From Branchiostoma floridae (lineage: Eukaryota; Chordata; Leptocardii; Amphioxiformes; Branchiostomatidae), in NCBI RefSeq assembly GCF_000003815.2, contig NC_049995.1, positions 14,164,262-14,228,261 on the forward strand: a DNA stretch of 64,000 bases, written 5' to 3'. Below the pieces are notes generated by a model that searched no databases, was not told where the DNA came from, and saw nothing but the letters and a program-made list of their open reading frames with translations. Each line of letters opens with the position of its first letter. Position 1 is the stretch's first letter. Below are positions 32,940 through 45,175 of this stretch, one piece after another. A program made the translations under genes and the position numbers.

Positions 32940-33890
32940 AATTTACTTGCCCCAAATTCAAATGTCACTATTATAAATAAATATATTTAATATATAAGGT
33001 TTTAAAAGTAACAATTTTCTTTAGTTGTGTTTATATTAGTGAAATCAAAATGTGTTTAGGCCTGACCTTTGGTTACATGTAAATGCATTTTCACTTCCAG
33101 CAATGGAATTCTTATTATTTCCTCTATTTATCTATGCTGACTATTGCTTGATGTCATGACTGTAGAAAGTAACAAGTATATCAAAATCGCACTCGATGGA
33201 AAAATCTTACTTGCCCGATTAGGCAAGTAGGGTAGGTCATGCACTTTCACTTGCAATTGTGTTTTTGGACTGTAGATGTATCCTGTAGATATATCCTTAA
33301 CAAACACACCCCCTGTATTTGAAAGTTAAACGGACATATTATTACTAGTTTAATATATATAAACCTACCATGAATAGTGAAATAACAACATGACAAAATA
33401 GCTGTGATTGTGATTTATGTGAATGATGGGGAAAAAAACAACTTTCTTGATAGAGAAGCAATGTCAAGTAAGCAGCTGTAAAACTTGTAGTACTATCCCG
33501 ACAAGAAAATACATACCATTGAAAAAAAAACTTCAAATATGACTAGAGCGGCTACTGTAAATGCACATTAGATTAGTCTACCCTGGAGACAAAACAGTTA
33601 TTGTTATTGTGATTGTTATTGGCATGAATGATGAAAAACAAATTCTATAATAGAGAAACAACGTTACTTAAACCAAGGTACAAATTATAGCACTAGTACT
33701 TGTTTTACCTTTACATTGTATGTCGTGGTGCAATATGATTAAACTTGTGCAAAACAGCAACACCATTGACTTCAGTTTCATTTTCTATATTCAAGTTGTA
33801 TTTATATCAGTGAAATCAATGTGTGTTTTAGGCCCAACCTAGTGCAGCAGCAGTGAGGAACGTGTGGTTTTGTAGAGGTATCATAAAGTA
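32940..33890. other. AT-rich intergenic DNA, no gene seen
   Basis: No splice-consistent coding. A lone ctactgtaaatgcac near 33555 is one end of the CTGTAAATG MITE family. Direct-repeat pieces occur, such as gattgtgattta and gattgttattgg. Confidence 0.4.
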
Positions 33891-33896
33891 CCGGTA

Positions 33897-34059
33897 ATCT
33901 CCAAGCAGATCCTACGGTAGCATAAGATAGTATCAAAAGCTGGCAGAGGAGTGAAGCCAGCTTTGGAGAGTGTTTCGCTACTATGGACATCTCTTGGCTG
34001 ACTACACTCCTTGGCCAGTTTGGTACTATCTTATGCCATTGTAGGATCTGTTTGGAGAT
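33897..34059. mobile_element. TA-flanked MITE, second copy of the 14702 type
   Basis: Ends atctccaagcagatcctacg and ggatctgtttggaga, with the same interior as 14702-14873 (agtatcaaaagctggcagag, actccttggccag). It lies about 120 bp upstream of the truncated ZNF gene C. Confidence 0.7.
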
Positions 34060-34179
34060 ATAATAGCTAAGTCTGTCTGACAATCTCGGGGTATATTATC
34101 TGTTCCTATATCTACACCTGTACAAAGAAGCGAGAAGATGTCGACCATCCTGTTAGCCTAGTACCTTCAATTAGTTAAA

Positions 34180-35128
34180 TTGTATCTTGTTGACCAACAC
34201 ATCATGAGAAAACACAGCAGTGAGAAACCCTACATGTGTAGTGAATGCGGATACAAAACAGCTGATAGGGCAAATCTATCCAGACATATGAGACAACACA
34301 CCGGTGAGAAGCCCTACAAATGCGACCAATGCGACTTTTCTGCTGCACAGAAAGAATATCTGAACAGACACATTGTGATGAACACACCGGTGAGAAACAA
34401 TTCATGTGCGACATTTGCGGATACAGGGCGTGAACAGGCCGACCCTTTCCCAANNNNNNNNNNNNNNNNNNNNNNNNNNNNNNNNNNNNNNNNNNNNNNN
34501 NNNNNNNNNNNNNNNNNNNNNNNNNNNNNNNNNNNNNNNNNNNNNNNNNNNNNNNNNNNNNNNNNNNNNNNNNNNNNNNNNNNNNNNNNNNNNNNNNNNN
34601 NNNNNNNNNNNNNNNNNNNNNNNNNNNNNNNNNNNNNNNNNNNNNNNNNNNNNNNNNNNNNNNNNNNNNNNNNNNNNNNNNNNNNNNNNNNNNNNNNNNN
34701 NNNNNNNNNNNNNNNNNNNNNNNNNNNNNNNNNNNNNNNNNNNNNNNNNNNNNNNNNNNNNNNNNNNNNNNNNNNNNNCCTACAAATGTGACCAGTGTGA
34801 CTATTCTGCCACACAGCTATCTCAAGTACAACAACACGTCATGACAAAACACACCGGTGAGAAACCCTACATGTGTGATCATTGCGGGTACAGGACTGCT
34901 GTTAGGTATAGCCTCTACAGACATATGAGAAAGCACACCGGTGAGAGACCTTATAGTTGTGATCTATGTGCGTTTTCTACGACCCGGAAAGAAGTTTTAG
35001 ATCAACACGTCATGGCAAAACACACGGGTGAGAAACCCTACATGTGTGATAAGTGCGGGCTCAGGACGGCTGACAGGTCAGTTTTGTCACGACATAAGAA
35101 AAAACATGCAGGCGAAAAACCCCAGTAG
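34180..35128 (+). CDS. ZNF gene C: truncated zinc-finger gene with an assembly gap
   Basis: The frame opens in mid-finger at about 34180 ([16 protein letters not shown]), so the 5' end is missing. Then CSECGYKT and CDQCDFSA fingers follow, and two single-base losses near 34381 and 34425 shift the frame before the N run. After the gap, 34779-35128 encodes four fingers ([34 protein letters not shown]) and ends HAGEKPQ at TAG 35126. The frameshifts lie close to the gap, so contig-end errors are a real option. The final fingers are not the standard last pair seen in A, D and E. Confidence 0.65.
34454..34778. other. Assembly gap, 325 N
   Basis: Run of N inside the ZNF gene C finger array. Repeated finger units probably broke the assembly. 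Confidence 1.
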
Positions 35129-35371
35129 TGTTATCAGTGCGACTCGTCTGCTGTATGAAAATATTAAACCTGAGTGTATTTTGGATATTTAGTTGCCACA
35201 TGGTAAATGAGGCCACACCAATTTTATTTTTTGTTTCTAGGTATGTTTGTTTTTTTAAGAAGAAAATTGGACCAACAGGTAGAAAAAAAAATTGTCAAAA
35301 TGTCTGGGGTGAAGATGTATGGCTTGAATAACACAAAAAACAACAGCCTTTGATTTGTTACTAATGTTCTG

Positions 35372-35377
35372 AATAAA
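35372..35377 (+). terminator. Candidate poly(A) signal of ZNF gene C
   Basis: AATAAA in ttctgaataaaaggc, 244 bases after the stop. The 3' UTR does not match the block shared by genes A, D and E. Confidence 0.45.
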
Positions 35378-36165
35378 AGGCATTGTTTTTAAACTGAAAT
35401 TATGTGTATTTGGCTCTGAATTGGTAATATATACAGATTTGTGATACAGTAAAACCTGTATTATTTTTTCTCAGGACTTTGTTTTTTGATAATCCGATGA
35501 GAAGCAACAAATGAAATGTTTGTGGCCTAAGTATAGTTTATGTATCTTTATAGAATATAGTGTACATGTATGTGTCTTATACCTAAGGGCGGTTATACCA
35601 GCTGTAAAGATCCATGAGTCAGAAAGTCAATACTCCCAAGCCCCTTCTCTAGTTGTCTCCTATTTATACCATTGAGAAACCTGCGAGTAAGAAAACAGCA
35701 AAACAGTCTTGTCTATTGAACATGTATATTGGTTTGTCTTTCAAACACTACAAACTAGGAGTGAGTTGACCCACATTCTGACACCAATGTTTACAGTTAC
35801 AGTCTTTGTTTTACTGCTACATTTTTGTGTTGAACAAGCAAGGCAAATACAGAAGAACTTAATTGCACGACAATTGTACATGGTACAAAGTATGGCAACA
35901 ACTATGACATAAAGTACCAAGTAGAGGCATAGGATAAATCTTAACATCTTAGTTAACATAACAATAAAGGCTAACATAATTAATTCATATAGTATAATAA
36001 TGAAGTAGGCTAATCATTAGCTTCAGTATTCTTTCTAATAACAAAACAGTCCTTAATATATTTGCCTATTTTTGCATTATGGGAGTTCTGACATCTAAAT
36101 ATATGTGCAAATCTGTCTTTGATACACTACATTATATCAATATTCATAAGGATGACTGAGCAAAT

Positions 36166-36532
36166 CATTCTCCTACGCAGAGGGACCACAGTTGTGTCAA
36201 AACGCCTTGTGTTTACCTCTGCTATCTTGTGCACTCAGACCAGTTAGGGACCGCCCTACTTATAAATATTAATGAGCTTGCCCTTATATGGGCAGTCAGC
36301 CGTTGGGGGTTGGGCGTAGGAGGATGGAACCATGTAATACGTAACATGATTGGCTGATAGCTTCCCAGCGGCCTTTGCGAGACAGCTTGCGACAACAAAA
36401 AGCCCAAGAAAAGCCTATTCTCTGATTGGTTGACAGCTGGTTTGTGGCGACAATTATAATAACCACTGATAGGGCATGAGATAGCAGGGCCCCATAAGGT
36501 AATGCCGTTGGGGACCGGGCGTTAGGAGGATG
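36166..36532. mobile_element. hAT-like MITE, CATTCTCCTACGC ends, copy 1
   Basis: Ends cattctcctacgcag and gggcgttaggaggatg. gagcaaat flanks both sides exactly (36158-36165, 36533-36540). A degenerate inner copy of the right end (gggcgtaggaggatgg) lies near 36311. It is nearly identical to 45176-45542. 367 bp, non-coding. Confidence 0.88.
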
Positions 36533-37639
36533 GAGCAAATACTTAACCGTTTAACATGCGTTAACAACTATGATCTACACCTGTAACAAGACTCCATATT
36601 TGATCTGCCTGGCGAATGCCTAGCCATTGTTCTACATACGTAAGATTTTTACTCCATGTCGCAAATGCTATATATTCCCTCATACACATTCAAAAGGAAA
36701 AAAAATCCAGAAACTGCATTTTGAGATTTGATATACGTGACGACTACACGGTCTATATAGAAAATCGTTTTGTTTCAACCTAACCATTTTGTAAACATGT
36801 AATATTTGTATCTTTCCAACTCACTGTTCGAGCTTCTTGAAAATGATTTCTGTGAAAACTGAAAAGTTTGACTTTTGCCGTGATAGGTCAAATATTTTTT
36901 TTTAAATGAGCATAAATATTTGAATTTTTGGAAAAATTTGGAAAGTAACCTGCAAAAAAAACCCTGTCTGTGACAAAGAATTAAAAATATTTGTTAATGA
37001 TGACTCTCGATGACTAGAAATCAGCCTTCTTGATTTAAGTATTGACTTAAGACTTTCTTGTTGATACCCTTTCTCTTTGTTGTTTCCTTGAATTTCTTGT
37101 AATGTTCTCAAAAGTGCTACTTATTAAACATAAAATTGAAAGAGAATCGTGACTGGTTCGGACAAGCTTTGAAGCTTTCTATCTTGTCTCTAGGCTCGTT
37201 TGTGCCTTCGTTATTATAGCAGACCTGTGGCTGATAAATTGCATCCCTTTATCAGAGCACACCTGGCATGTGGGCTGAGAATTTTCAGCCTAAGTACTGA
37301 CTACATGTACTAAGTACTAACTTTACCCTTTCTTGTTGAAACCCTTTCTCTTTTTTAATTTCCTTGAATTTCTTGTAATTTTCTCACAAGTGCTACTTTT
37401 TGGAAATAAAATGGAAAGAGACTCGTGACTGGTTTGGACAAGGTTTGAAGCTTTCTGCCTGGTCTTTAGGCTCGTTTGTGCCTTTGGTATTGTAGCAGAC
37501 ATGCGGCCTGAGAATTTTCAGCCTTCTTGATTTAAGTATTGACTTTACACTTCCTTGTTGATACCCTTTCTATTTTCTATTTCTTAGACTTTTCTTGTAC
37601 TTGTAATTTTCTCACAAGTACTACTTTTTAAAAATAAAA

Positions 37640-37731
37640 CGGAAAGGGAATAAAGAGACTCTTTTTACACAACCAGTGCTTTATTCTCACCGACATTTCG
37701 GTGACCGCCTGTCACCTCCTTCAGGGCAAAA
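37640..37731 (-). repeat. ~90-bp insertion with retroelement-tail look, in LRR gene 1 3' end
   Basis: Absent from the paralogous stretches at 37400, 43600 and 43825, where aataaaatggaaggagac runs through. On the minus strand it reads ccctgaaggaggtgac, a GTCACC partner arm, then gaaatgtcgg and gagaataaagcactgg. Such ctga...gaaacgtc tails end some Penelope-like and related retroelements. It provides the stop codon of the LRR gene. Confidence 0.5.
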
Positions 37732-38548
37732 AATGGAAAGAGACTCGTGACTGGTTTGGACAAGGTTTGAAGCTTTCTATCTTGTCTGTAGGCTCGTTTG
37801 TGCGTCTTTTATAGCAGACCTGTGGGCCAAGAATTTGTTGCCCTTTGTATGAGCCCAATCCATAATTTTCCAGGTGTTTGGGGCTGGCGCATTGAACATT
37901 TTTAATTTCAGAAAACGGTTTGTAAAATGGATGCTCCCTTATCGTGCCTGTACAATTATTTACCCAACATTGCCAAATCTTGTAATCCAGGTCCCCCAGC
38001 CAGGACATACGACAATCACAGTGGATTGGATTGCGATGGATAAACATGTACTTCACCCAGGGAACGCCCGGAGAAGCAAGGCCGAGATCAGCAGCCGAAA
38101 ACGTGGTAAGCTTATTGAAAGCGACACTGACTCTTTCGACGCCTTTCAGACCGTCTGCTATGGCTAGATCAAATCTCACGCTAGTCAGTCGGTTAAAAGC
38201 CAGATCAAGAGATGTCAGATGCTTCATGTGTTTCAAAGACGTCCAATCGATTGCTGTAATGAGGTTGCTGTGAAGGTCTAGAATGTGGACCCATGCAAAA
38301 ATGTCCGAGAGGGCCGGGATTGTTTGGATACGGTTTTGCGAAAGGTTTACCTTCGTTCCCAAACCTTTTACAAAAAATGGAAAATTAGTTGGGAAAATAG
38401 TTATGTTGGACTTCGGGCAGTCGATATCAAAAAAAGAAGCTGATGCCCGCACATAGCAACGTAAAGGCAGAGTATCATTGGCTCCTGTGCTTGCTACAAT
38501 TGCGAGGTGAATGAAAATATGACAGCAATTCATTTCTTTTACTATCAT
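37721..38548 (-). CDS. Secreted leucine-rich repeat protein, copy 1
   Basis: 275 codons, single exon. A signal peptide (MNCCHIFIHLAIVASTGA; starting Met 1 or Met 6) is followed by an LRRNT with Cys31 and Cys44, about four LRRs (VNLSQNRIQTIPALSDI, ILDLHSNLITAIDWTSLKHM, SLDLAFNRLTSVRF, VSVAFNKLTTFSAADL) and an LRRCT (NPIHCDCRMSWL, later NNC and NVQC). No transmembrane segment or anchor is evident, so it is probably secreted. The tail ESFKPCPNQSRVSFHF is shared with copy 2, but the last residues (LP) and the stop come from a small insertion. LRR solenoids bind proteins or glycans; the ligand is unknown. Confidence 0.85.
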   Translation of the reverse strand: MIVKEMNCCHIFIHLAIVASTGANDTLPLRCYVRASASFFDIDCPKSNITIFPTNFPFFVKGLGTKVNLSQNRIQTIPALSDIFAWVHILDLHSNLITAIDWTSLKHMKHLTSLDLAFNRLTSVRFDLAIADGLKGVERVSVAFNKLTTFSAADLGLASPGVPWVKYMFIHRNPIHCDCRMSWLGDLDYKIWQCWVNNCTGTIREHPFYKPFSEIKNVQCASPKHLENYGLGSYKGQQILGPQVCYKRRTNEPTDKIESFKPCPNQSRVSFHFLP

Positions 38549-39033
38549 CTTAACAAGACAACACCGTTTTTTTCTAAACTAATTGTACCGGTCTTACTAG
38601 CAGTTCAAAATTGATCTCGCAATACAGCGGTCTTTTTAATCTAAATTTAAAGACTTCAGAATTTCAAAAAGGCTACTCATCCGACCGGACAGAATTTTTG
38701 AAAATCAATTGAATTAGGGATATGTTGATATATTAGCTGATGTATTTTAGCTATATCTAAAGACTGCAGCCTTTAAATATGTGCTATACCTGCTATTTCA
38801 ATTCTAGGAAGAGTTCCAATAACTTTTTTTGTATATGAATAGATATCTTTATCTTAATGTTACAGACCCTCAACTGTTCTGGATTTTTTAAAGACGACTC
38901 TAGATGGGTTAGCTGAGTCGCTAGCTGATCCGTTTCCCGAACCACCGTACAATCAAACGACCTGCAAAACAGGATAGTACTGTTACAGTTACTGTTTATT
39001 ATCTCTTTGGAAAATGGAGATATTGTTTGCTTT

Positions 39034-39035
<2 letters not shown>

Positions 39036-39066
<31 letters not shown>

Positions 39067-39122
39067 CTGCTTGCATGTGTGTGCGTGCATGTGTGTGTGT
39101 GTGTGTGTGTGTGTGAGTGTGT
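39036..39122 (+). repeat. (TG)n microsatellite
   Basis: Two TG runs separated by cctgcttgcatg, in the unit 1 upstream region of LRR gene 1. Confidence 0.9.
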
Positions 39123-42059
39123 ATGTGTTTTCGGATACTTGATCCTCTAGATGGATTGCAATGATATTTGGTAAGTGGATAGAGACTGGGAAGACAAAGG
39201 TCGAAGTCGACATTTTGCCCCTGGTATGTGACCTCGGGACTACAGCAGAACTTCCGGTTTTCTATCTTTTGACCTGGACGTGCTATGGTCTTGATATTTG
39301 ATACTTTTGCAAAAGTGATTTAATCTATACAGTAAATAAAAAAATCACAACCATACAGCCTGTGGGAGGATGGCTAGAAGCTCATCAATGGCTTAGAAAA
39401 CTGTCCCCTTTAGGAAATTAACAATGGACTATCAATAGTAAATCAAGGTTAATAGCATATAATATACATCTTATATCACATAAGATATACACAATGGTTT
39501 CGCCTTTTTTTAGCAGGGCTGGTTTTTAGATAAATTAGTTACATTTTTTTCAGAATTTCAGATGTACATACGTAACACTAGTTCACCTTTATCCGTGGGG
39601 TGACCTTTATCCGTTGACTTTAGAAATAGCACATTTAGGAGTATTAGATCTGTGGACTGTGGTTTCAAATTTGCTATATTTTCAAAATGTTCCGATTTGA
39701 AACCATCGTCCGTTGACTTCATATCCCTAAAAACGTTTTTTCTTAAAAACAACGAATATAGGTTACCCTCGGATAAAGATGAACCAGCGTTATAGCTATA
39801 TCTACTGAATAGGAAAATTAGTGAGTTATAATCCAACCTGTTAGATAATCATTCACAAGGACGACGCTTCGGTATCTCCTCGAAGTCCTGAGTGAAGTCT
39901 ATCCGTTCTCTCCTCAACAAGTGACCTGTAAAGAGTTTAAACCGTCCTGCTATTTATTGACGTGCAATACTATGATATGATAATTATCACTTACTTTGTT
40001 AGTTTATAAATTCTATTGTAAACAACATTGCGACAACTTCTCCCTTTTAAACTTTGTATAACGTGTAATAGTGTGTGCGATAATTGTAAATACTCACCGC
40101 AATTCAGTCACTACAATGACTGCAAGTGTGATGTTTTGTTTGTAATCGCTATGTTTCTATGTCCAATAAACCATTCATTATTATTATTATTATTATTGGT
40201 AATGCTAATATTGCGCTGAAGTTACTCAATGTGTGCAGTGATGAAGGCCAGTCTGTTTATCTCTGTCTCTGCTGGAAACGTTGTACCAAACAGGATCTGG
40301 TCTTAAATGACAATATGATCATATATAGTATAAATGTAGGCTCCGACCATACTATCACACTTTTACACATGTATTCTACGCTTTCTGTATACTGTTTGGT
40401 GATATTTGTTCTCCGAGTAGTGAGATATTCTTTGGGTTATTCTACTAGCCGATGTATGTATCGCTTTTGTGAGTTTGTCTACGTAGCTTTCGTGCATGTT
40501 TTATACTCGTATCTCCTTTCTTGTGTTCACTACAGACAAGAGAGGCGCACGGACGCAGAAACGTGCCAAAAACAATCCCACAAACAATCCAGACCGAAAA
40601 GTTCAATAGATGACTCTTGTCCATTGTTAGTGTAACCGCGTTCAGGAGTGGCTTTGATTTTCAGTGTTCACAGCACAAAAACGAATATTTAAGCCTACTT
40701 TCCGAAATACTTGAATGTAGCCTAAAGGTGGGAAATATTTCCGCAGAGTTTACGGTACGGTAAAGACCACGGAAACCATGGTTTTACATTTTCGTATTCC
40801 GTATTTGTTAAGGCAAATTAAATATATGTGATATCTTTACATAAGCTTTAAGCATCCTTATATGTGCCGTATAGATGAAACGGGTATTGCTTATGTACAA
40901 AAAACATCTACAGGCTTAAAGCGTTAATGTAAGTGTAATACATGACTGGTGTTCAGTATGAATGTTACCATAACTTTGCATAAGCTAGTCATAAAGATGA
41001 AATACTTTGCCAATACCAAAGAGATTAATGCATGTTGAGTTCCACACAAGACTGTATTTTCAGTGTCAGTGTTAAGTTCCCGATGATACAGGATTGGTGT
41101 CCAGTGTTAATGTTAGTATAATGTAAACCCCATACAGAACTGTGGTCCAGTGTTAATGTTACCATTGTAAGTTCCATACAAAAAAAAAAAATAAAACAAG
41201 CCAGACCAGACCGTTGCATCTTGTTGGGAAATGTCTTGGATCTAACAAATCAACAAAATGAAGCATTACGTACCGTTAAATCCGCTCCAATGCCGGAAAA
41301 CTCAGCAATGCTCCCACTGTGACGAGACGGACCTGCGAACTGCGAACCTACTACAAACTAAGACACAAATCTGCACGCGTAGATCAGCTCAGCCTCAGTC
41401 TTGATTGTCTACAGCCTAGCCTTGGCACGCCATGGAATCCACAATGTTCGAGGGACCCACACAAGCCAATCTGTGAGATCGCGTGGCTCAGCGGCAGCGT
41501 GTTTAGTTCGGGATCGAGATGACAGAAAAATAATACTAGTTCACAAAAAGAGGTTGGGGATTATTGTTTTTGTTCTATTTTTGTAACTATATATGCTACG
41601 TTTGTCTGACTGAATAGTTGTCCAGTTTCAGGTTCTCCTGAAAAACAGGGCTTTTGTCCTGAGTGTGCATACCTGGCTACATAAAATAAATGAAATGATT
41701 TTAACGCCACCGTTTTTTCAGCTTCTCCACCCTCCAAAAAAAAACGCCTGTTCAGCCGTTGAAGATTGCGGTTCTGGGGTGAGCTCATCTTGTGTGACAT
41801 TTCCTAGATTAGTCTACGAGAGAGGATGACTCTTCTTTCTCATTTCTGGTGACGTGTGTGGAGACAGATGAGATTACAAGACAGGACCTGATCAGTGATG
41901 AGACTTGCTACAGATATCTCACCGCACTTGCGTAAAGCTTGCGTCACTGCGGGGTTCGTTCACTGCGTCACTGTTTAGTTATTTTGTCCGATTTTTTTTA
42001 TAAAAGTAAAAGTAAAAGTATGAGTAGGAAGACGACAAAATACAAAAAAAAAGTAAGAA

Positions 42060-42114
42060 AAAAGATTTAGATCGACACGTCATGACGAACCACACCGGTG
42101 AGAAACCCTACATC
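42060..42114 (+). pseudogene. Zinc-finger relic at the duplication border
   Basis: Encodes DLDRHVMTNHTGEKPYI, the second half of an H-x4-H finger plus linker. It lies just before unit 2, in the same place and strand as ZNF gene C lies before unit 1, so it marks the copied 3' end of a ZNF gene. Confidence 0.75.
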
Positions 42115-42403
42115 AATATACATTTGTCTTTGTTTTATTGCTACACTTTTTATGTTGAACAAGAATGCAAATACACTAGAGTTTAATTCAATGCATCACA
42201 TCGATATTTATAGTCATTAAAACTGAGCAATAACACAACCGTCTAAAATGTGTGATAACATCTATGTTCTTCACTTGTAGCAAGACTCCATATTTGATTT
42301 GCCTGACAAATGCGTAGCCATTGTTCTACTGCCTACAGTTTTGTTGTTGTTGAATAAGTAACCAAATACTCTCTCTATATATAGTGGATGCTATGATAAG
42401 TAG

Positions 42404-42458
42404 CACCGACGTATATATATATATAGTATAAATATATATATATATATATACGTCGGTG
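42404..42458. repeat. AT-rich palindrome
   Basis: caccgacg and cgtcggtg cap two (AT)n arms around a short centre, so the 55 bp can fold as one hairpin or cruciform. Confidence 0.85.
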
Positions 42459-43805
42459 AAGATATAGGATATAACATCAAAGTAATAAGAAATGCCAATG
42501 AGCAGTTCCTATTCGGCAGGCAACTGGATATGGTTTCGGTAGCGGTCGGACGTTTCAAGTAGCTCTATCTTGTAGACTAGTTAACTTCCAAACAAGGATT
42601 GAAAACTAATTTGCAACCTAGCAGCGGAATTACAAAGCTTTCCTATAACAAAAATGTGTCCTTAACATTTAACATGATATTATAACATAAAACATTGTCC
42701 TACAACATACAACATTACTATACAGCATTGAGTATCATAATTATATATATTATAAGCACGAACATTAATCTTTGGCATACTACTTAGAGACTACATTTAA
42801 ATGTTACACACACATTACACACATAATCAAGATATTTACTCTTTGTCGCAATTGCTATATATTCCCTCATACACATTCAAAGGTACCACAACGAAAAAAT
42901 CCAATACCAGTATTTTGAGATTTGATATACGTGACGAATACACGGTTTCTAAAAGACTCTCTTAAATAAAAAAGAAATTAAAATCGTTTTGTTTCAAGCT
43001 AACCATTTTGCAAACATGTAATTTGTATCTTTCCAGCTCACAAATCGAGCTTCTCGAAAATAAAATATGTGAAAAGTTTAAATTTTGCCGCGATAGGTCA
43101 AATATTTCTTAATTGAGCATGAAATTTGAATCTTTTTGAATCCCATTAGATAATTTGGAAAAATTTGTAAAGTGACCTGCAAAAAAAACAGTGATGTCAT
43201 AATTGCTACTCTCTCGGCGACTAGGATTCGGTGGGCTGAGAATATCCAGCCATCTTGATTTAAGTATTTGTTTTGTTGGGATTTCCATCAGTGATACTAA
43301 ATGTAAAATCAGTATTCTTCCTGGAGTCCTACAATTCATAACCAATAAAAACAAAACTTAAGCAACAAATCTTGTACCAGTAAGTAAACAGAAAAGTAAC
43401 AAAATCAACTGAGGTAACTCAGAGTAAAGGTGGGAGATCAGAGGTCAAATTAAAATGGTAGAAGCCATAACGTAGGTTTTGTATGCAGAAGGTGAATAAA
43501 AATAATGATATTGACTTAAGACTTTCTTGCTGATACTCTTTCTCTTTTTTATTGACTTTTACTTTTCTTGTAATTTTCTCACAAGTGCTACTTTTTGGAA
43601 ATAAAATGGAAGGAGACATGTGACTGGTTTGGACAAGGTTTGAAGCTTTCTGCCTTGTCTCTAGGGTCGTTTGTGCCTTTGGTATTGTAGCAGACATGCG
43701 AGCTGAGAATTTTCAGCCTTCTTGCGTATTGACTTTACAGTTCCTTGCTGATACCCTATCTCTTTTTTATTGACTTCGACTTTTCTTGTAATTTTCTAAC
43801 AAGTG

Positions 43806-44705
43806 CTACTTTTTGGAAATAAAATGGAAGGAGACTTGTGACTGGTTGGGACAAGGTTTGAAACTTTCCGTCTTGTCTGTGGACGCGCGTGACTCTCCTA
43901 TCAACGTTTTGGAGGTCAAGGGACTAGGTAGGTAGGTAGGTGACAGGGGCTCATTTGTAATTTTGTTATTATAGCAGACATATGGGCTGAGAATTTTCAG
44001 TGCTTTGTCAGAGCCCAACCCAACATTTTCCAGGCTTTTGGGGCTGGTGCATCGAGGATATTCATATTCAGAAAACGGTCTGTAAAAAGGATGCTCCCTT
44101 ATCCTGCCGGTACATCTATTTGCCCAACAGTACCAAATCTTGTGATCCAGATCTGCCAGCCAGGACATTCGGCAATCACACACGATCGGATTGCGATGAA
44201 TAAACATGTACTTCACCCAGGGGACGCCCGGAGAAGCAAGGCCAAGATCATCAGCCGAAAACGTGGTAAGGTTATTGTAAGAGACACCGACACTTTCGAA
44301 GCCTTTCAGGCCGTTTTTCGTGGCCAAATCAAATCTAACACTAGTTAGCCGGTTAAATGTCAAGTCAAGAGTTAGCAGTCCCTTCATGTGCTTCAAAGAC
44401 TTCCAATTCAGTGTTGTAATGTGGTTGTGACTAAGATTTAGATATCGGACCATTGATAAAACCTCAGAGAAGGCGGGGATTGTTTGGATACGGTTTTGTG
44501 AAAGGTTTATATTCTTTCCCAGGCGTTTTATACCGAAGGGAAAACTAGTCGGGAAAGCAATTATGTAGGACTTCGGGCAGTGGATGTCAAACAAAAAGTT
44601 TGCCCGCACATAGCAGCGTAAAGGTAAATCATTATTGGCACCTGTGCTTGCTACAATTGCGAGGTGAATGAGAATATAACAGCAAATCAATTCTTTTGCT
44701 ACCAT
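43806..44705 (-). CDS. Secreted leucine-rich repeat protein, copy 2
   Basis: 299 codons, single exon, close paralogue of 37721-38548: signal peptide (CCYILIHLAIVASTGA), LRRNT, about four LRRs (INLSQNRIQTIPAFSEV, YLNLSHNHITTLNWKSLKHM, TLDLTFNRLTSVRF, VGVSYNNLTTFSADDL) and LRRCT (NPIVCDCRMSWLADLDHKIW). The C-terminus has an extra ~22 residues (LSPTYLPSPLTSKTLIGE) before the shared ESFKPCPNQSQVSFHF, and ends ISKK. No membrane anchor is seen. Substitutions are spread through the LRRs while the LRRCT core GLASPGVPWVKYMFIHRNPI is nearly unchanged. Confidence 0.87.
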   Translation of the reverse strand: MVAKELICCYILIHLAIVASTGANNDLPLRCYVRANFLFDIHCPKSYIIAFPTSFPFGIKRLGKNINLSQNRIQTIPAFSEVLSMVRYLNLSHNHITTLNWKSLKHMKGLLTLDLTFNRLTSVRFDLATKNGLKGFESVGVSYNNLTTFSADDLGLASPGVPWVKYMFIHRNPIVCDCRMSWLADLDHKIWYCWANRCTGRIREHPFYRPFSEYEYPRCTSPKSLENVGLGSDKALKILSPYVCYNNKITNEPLSPTYLPSPLTSKTLIGESRASTDKTESFKPCPNQSQVSFHFISKK

Positions 44706-45175
44706 CTTAACAAGACAACAGCGTTTTTTTCAAGGTAATTACTAACTACCAATTAAAAAAAAGCTGTTCAAATGAATCAATCTCTCAATAAATTGATCTA
44801 TTTCATCAATATTTCAAGACTACAGAATTTCATAAAGACTTCTTATGAGACCAAACTGCCTTCTTGAAAATCAATACAACGAGGGATATATCAATATGTT
44901 GATATATTAACTGATATATTTCAGCTATATCTAAAGAATACAGCATTTAAATGTGGGCTATACCTGCTATTCAATTCTAGGAATTCGAAGTGTTCCAATA
45001 TTTTTCGATATATGAATAGATATCTTTATCTATATCTTAATGTGACGGACCCTCGGCTGTTCTGGATTCAAGGACGATTATTGGAAAGACGAGATGGGTT
45101 CGCTGGGTTGTAGCTGATTAGCCGTTTCCCGATCACCGCCGTGCAAACCTGCAAAACAGGATAGTACTGTTTCAG

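Larger units (their letters stand above)
35700..42020. repeat. Segmental duplication, unit 1
   Basis: Ordered similarity to unit 2 (42050-49500): 35765-35880 with 42115-42200; 36570-36690 with 42265-42340 and 42830-42890; 36840-37700 with 42960-43800; the LRR genes; 38580-38990 with 44710-45175; 39840-39960 with 45940-45985 and 46805-46900; 41025-41450 with 46925-47290; 41780-42000 with 49220-49450. Outside the LRR genes no coding sequence is seen. Confidence 0.75.

Noticed and set aside
40159-40635. 158-codon open frame in duplication unit 1
   Set aside because: Starts at a non-ATG codon next to an (ATT)n run; no domain, no matching frame in unit 2.
41460-41515. tRNA-like gcgtggctcagcggcagcg
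   Set aside because: Has only an A-box-like piece; no B box or folded tRNA. At most a SINE fragment.
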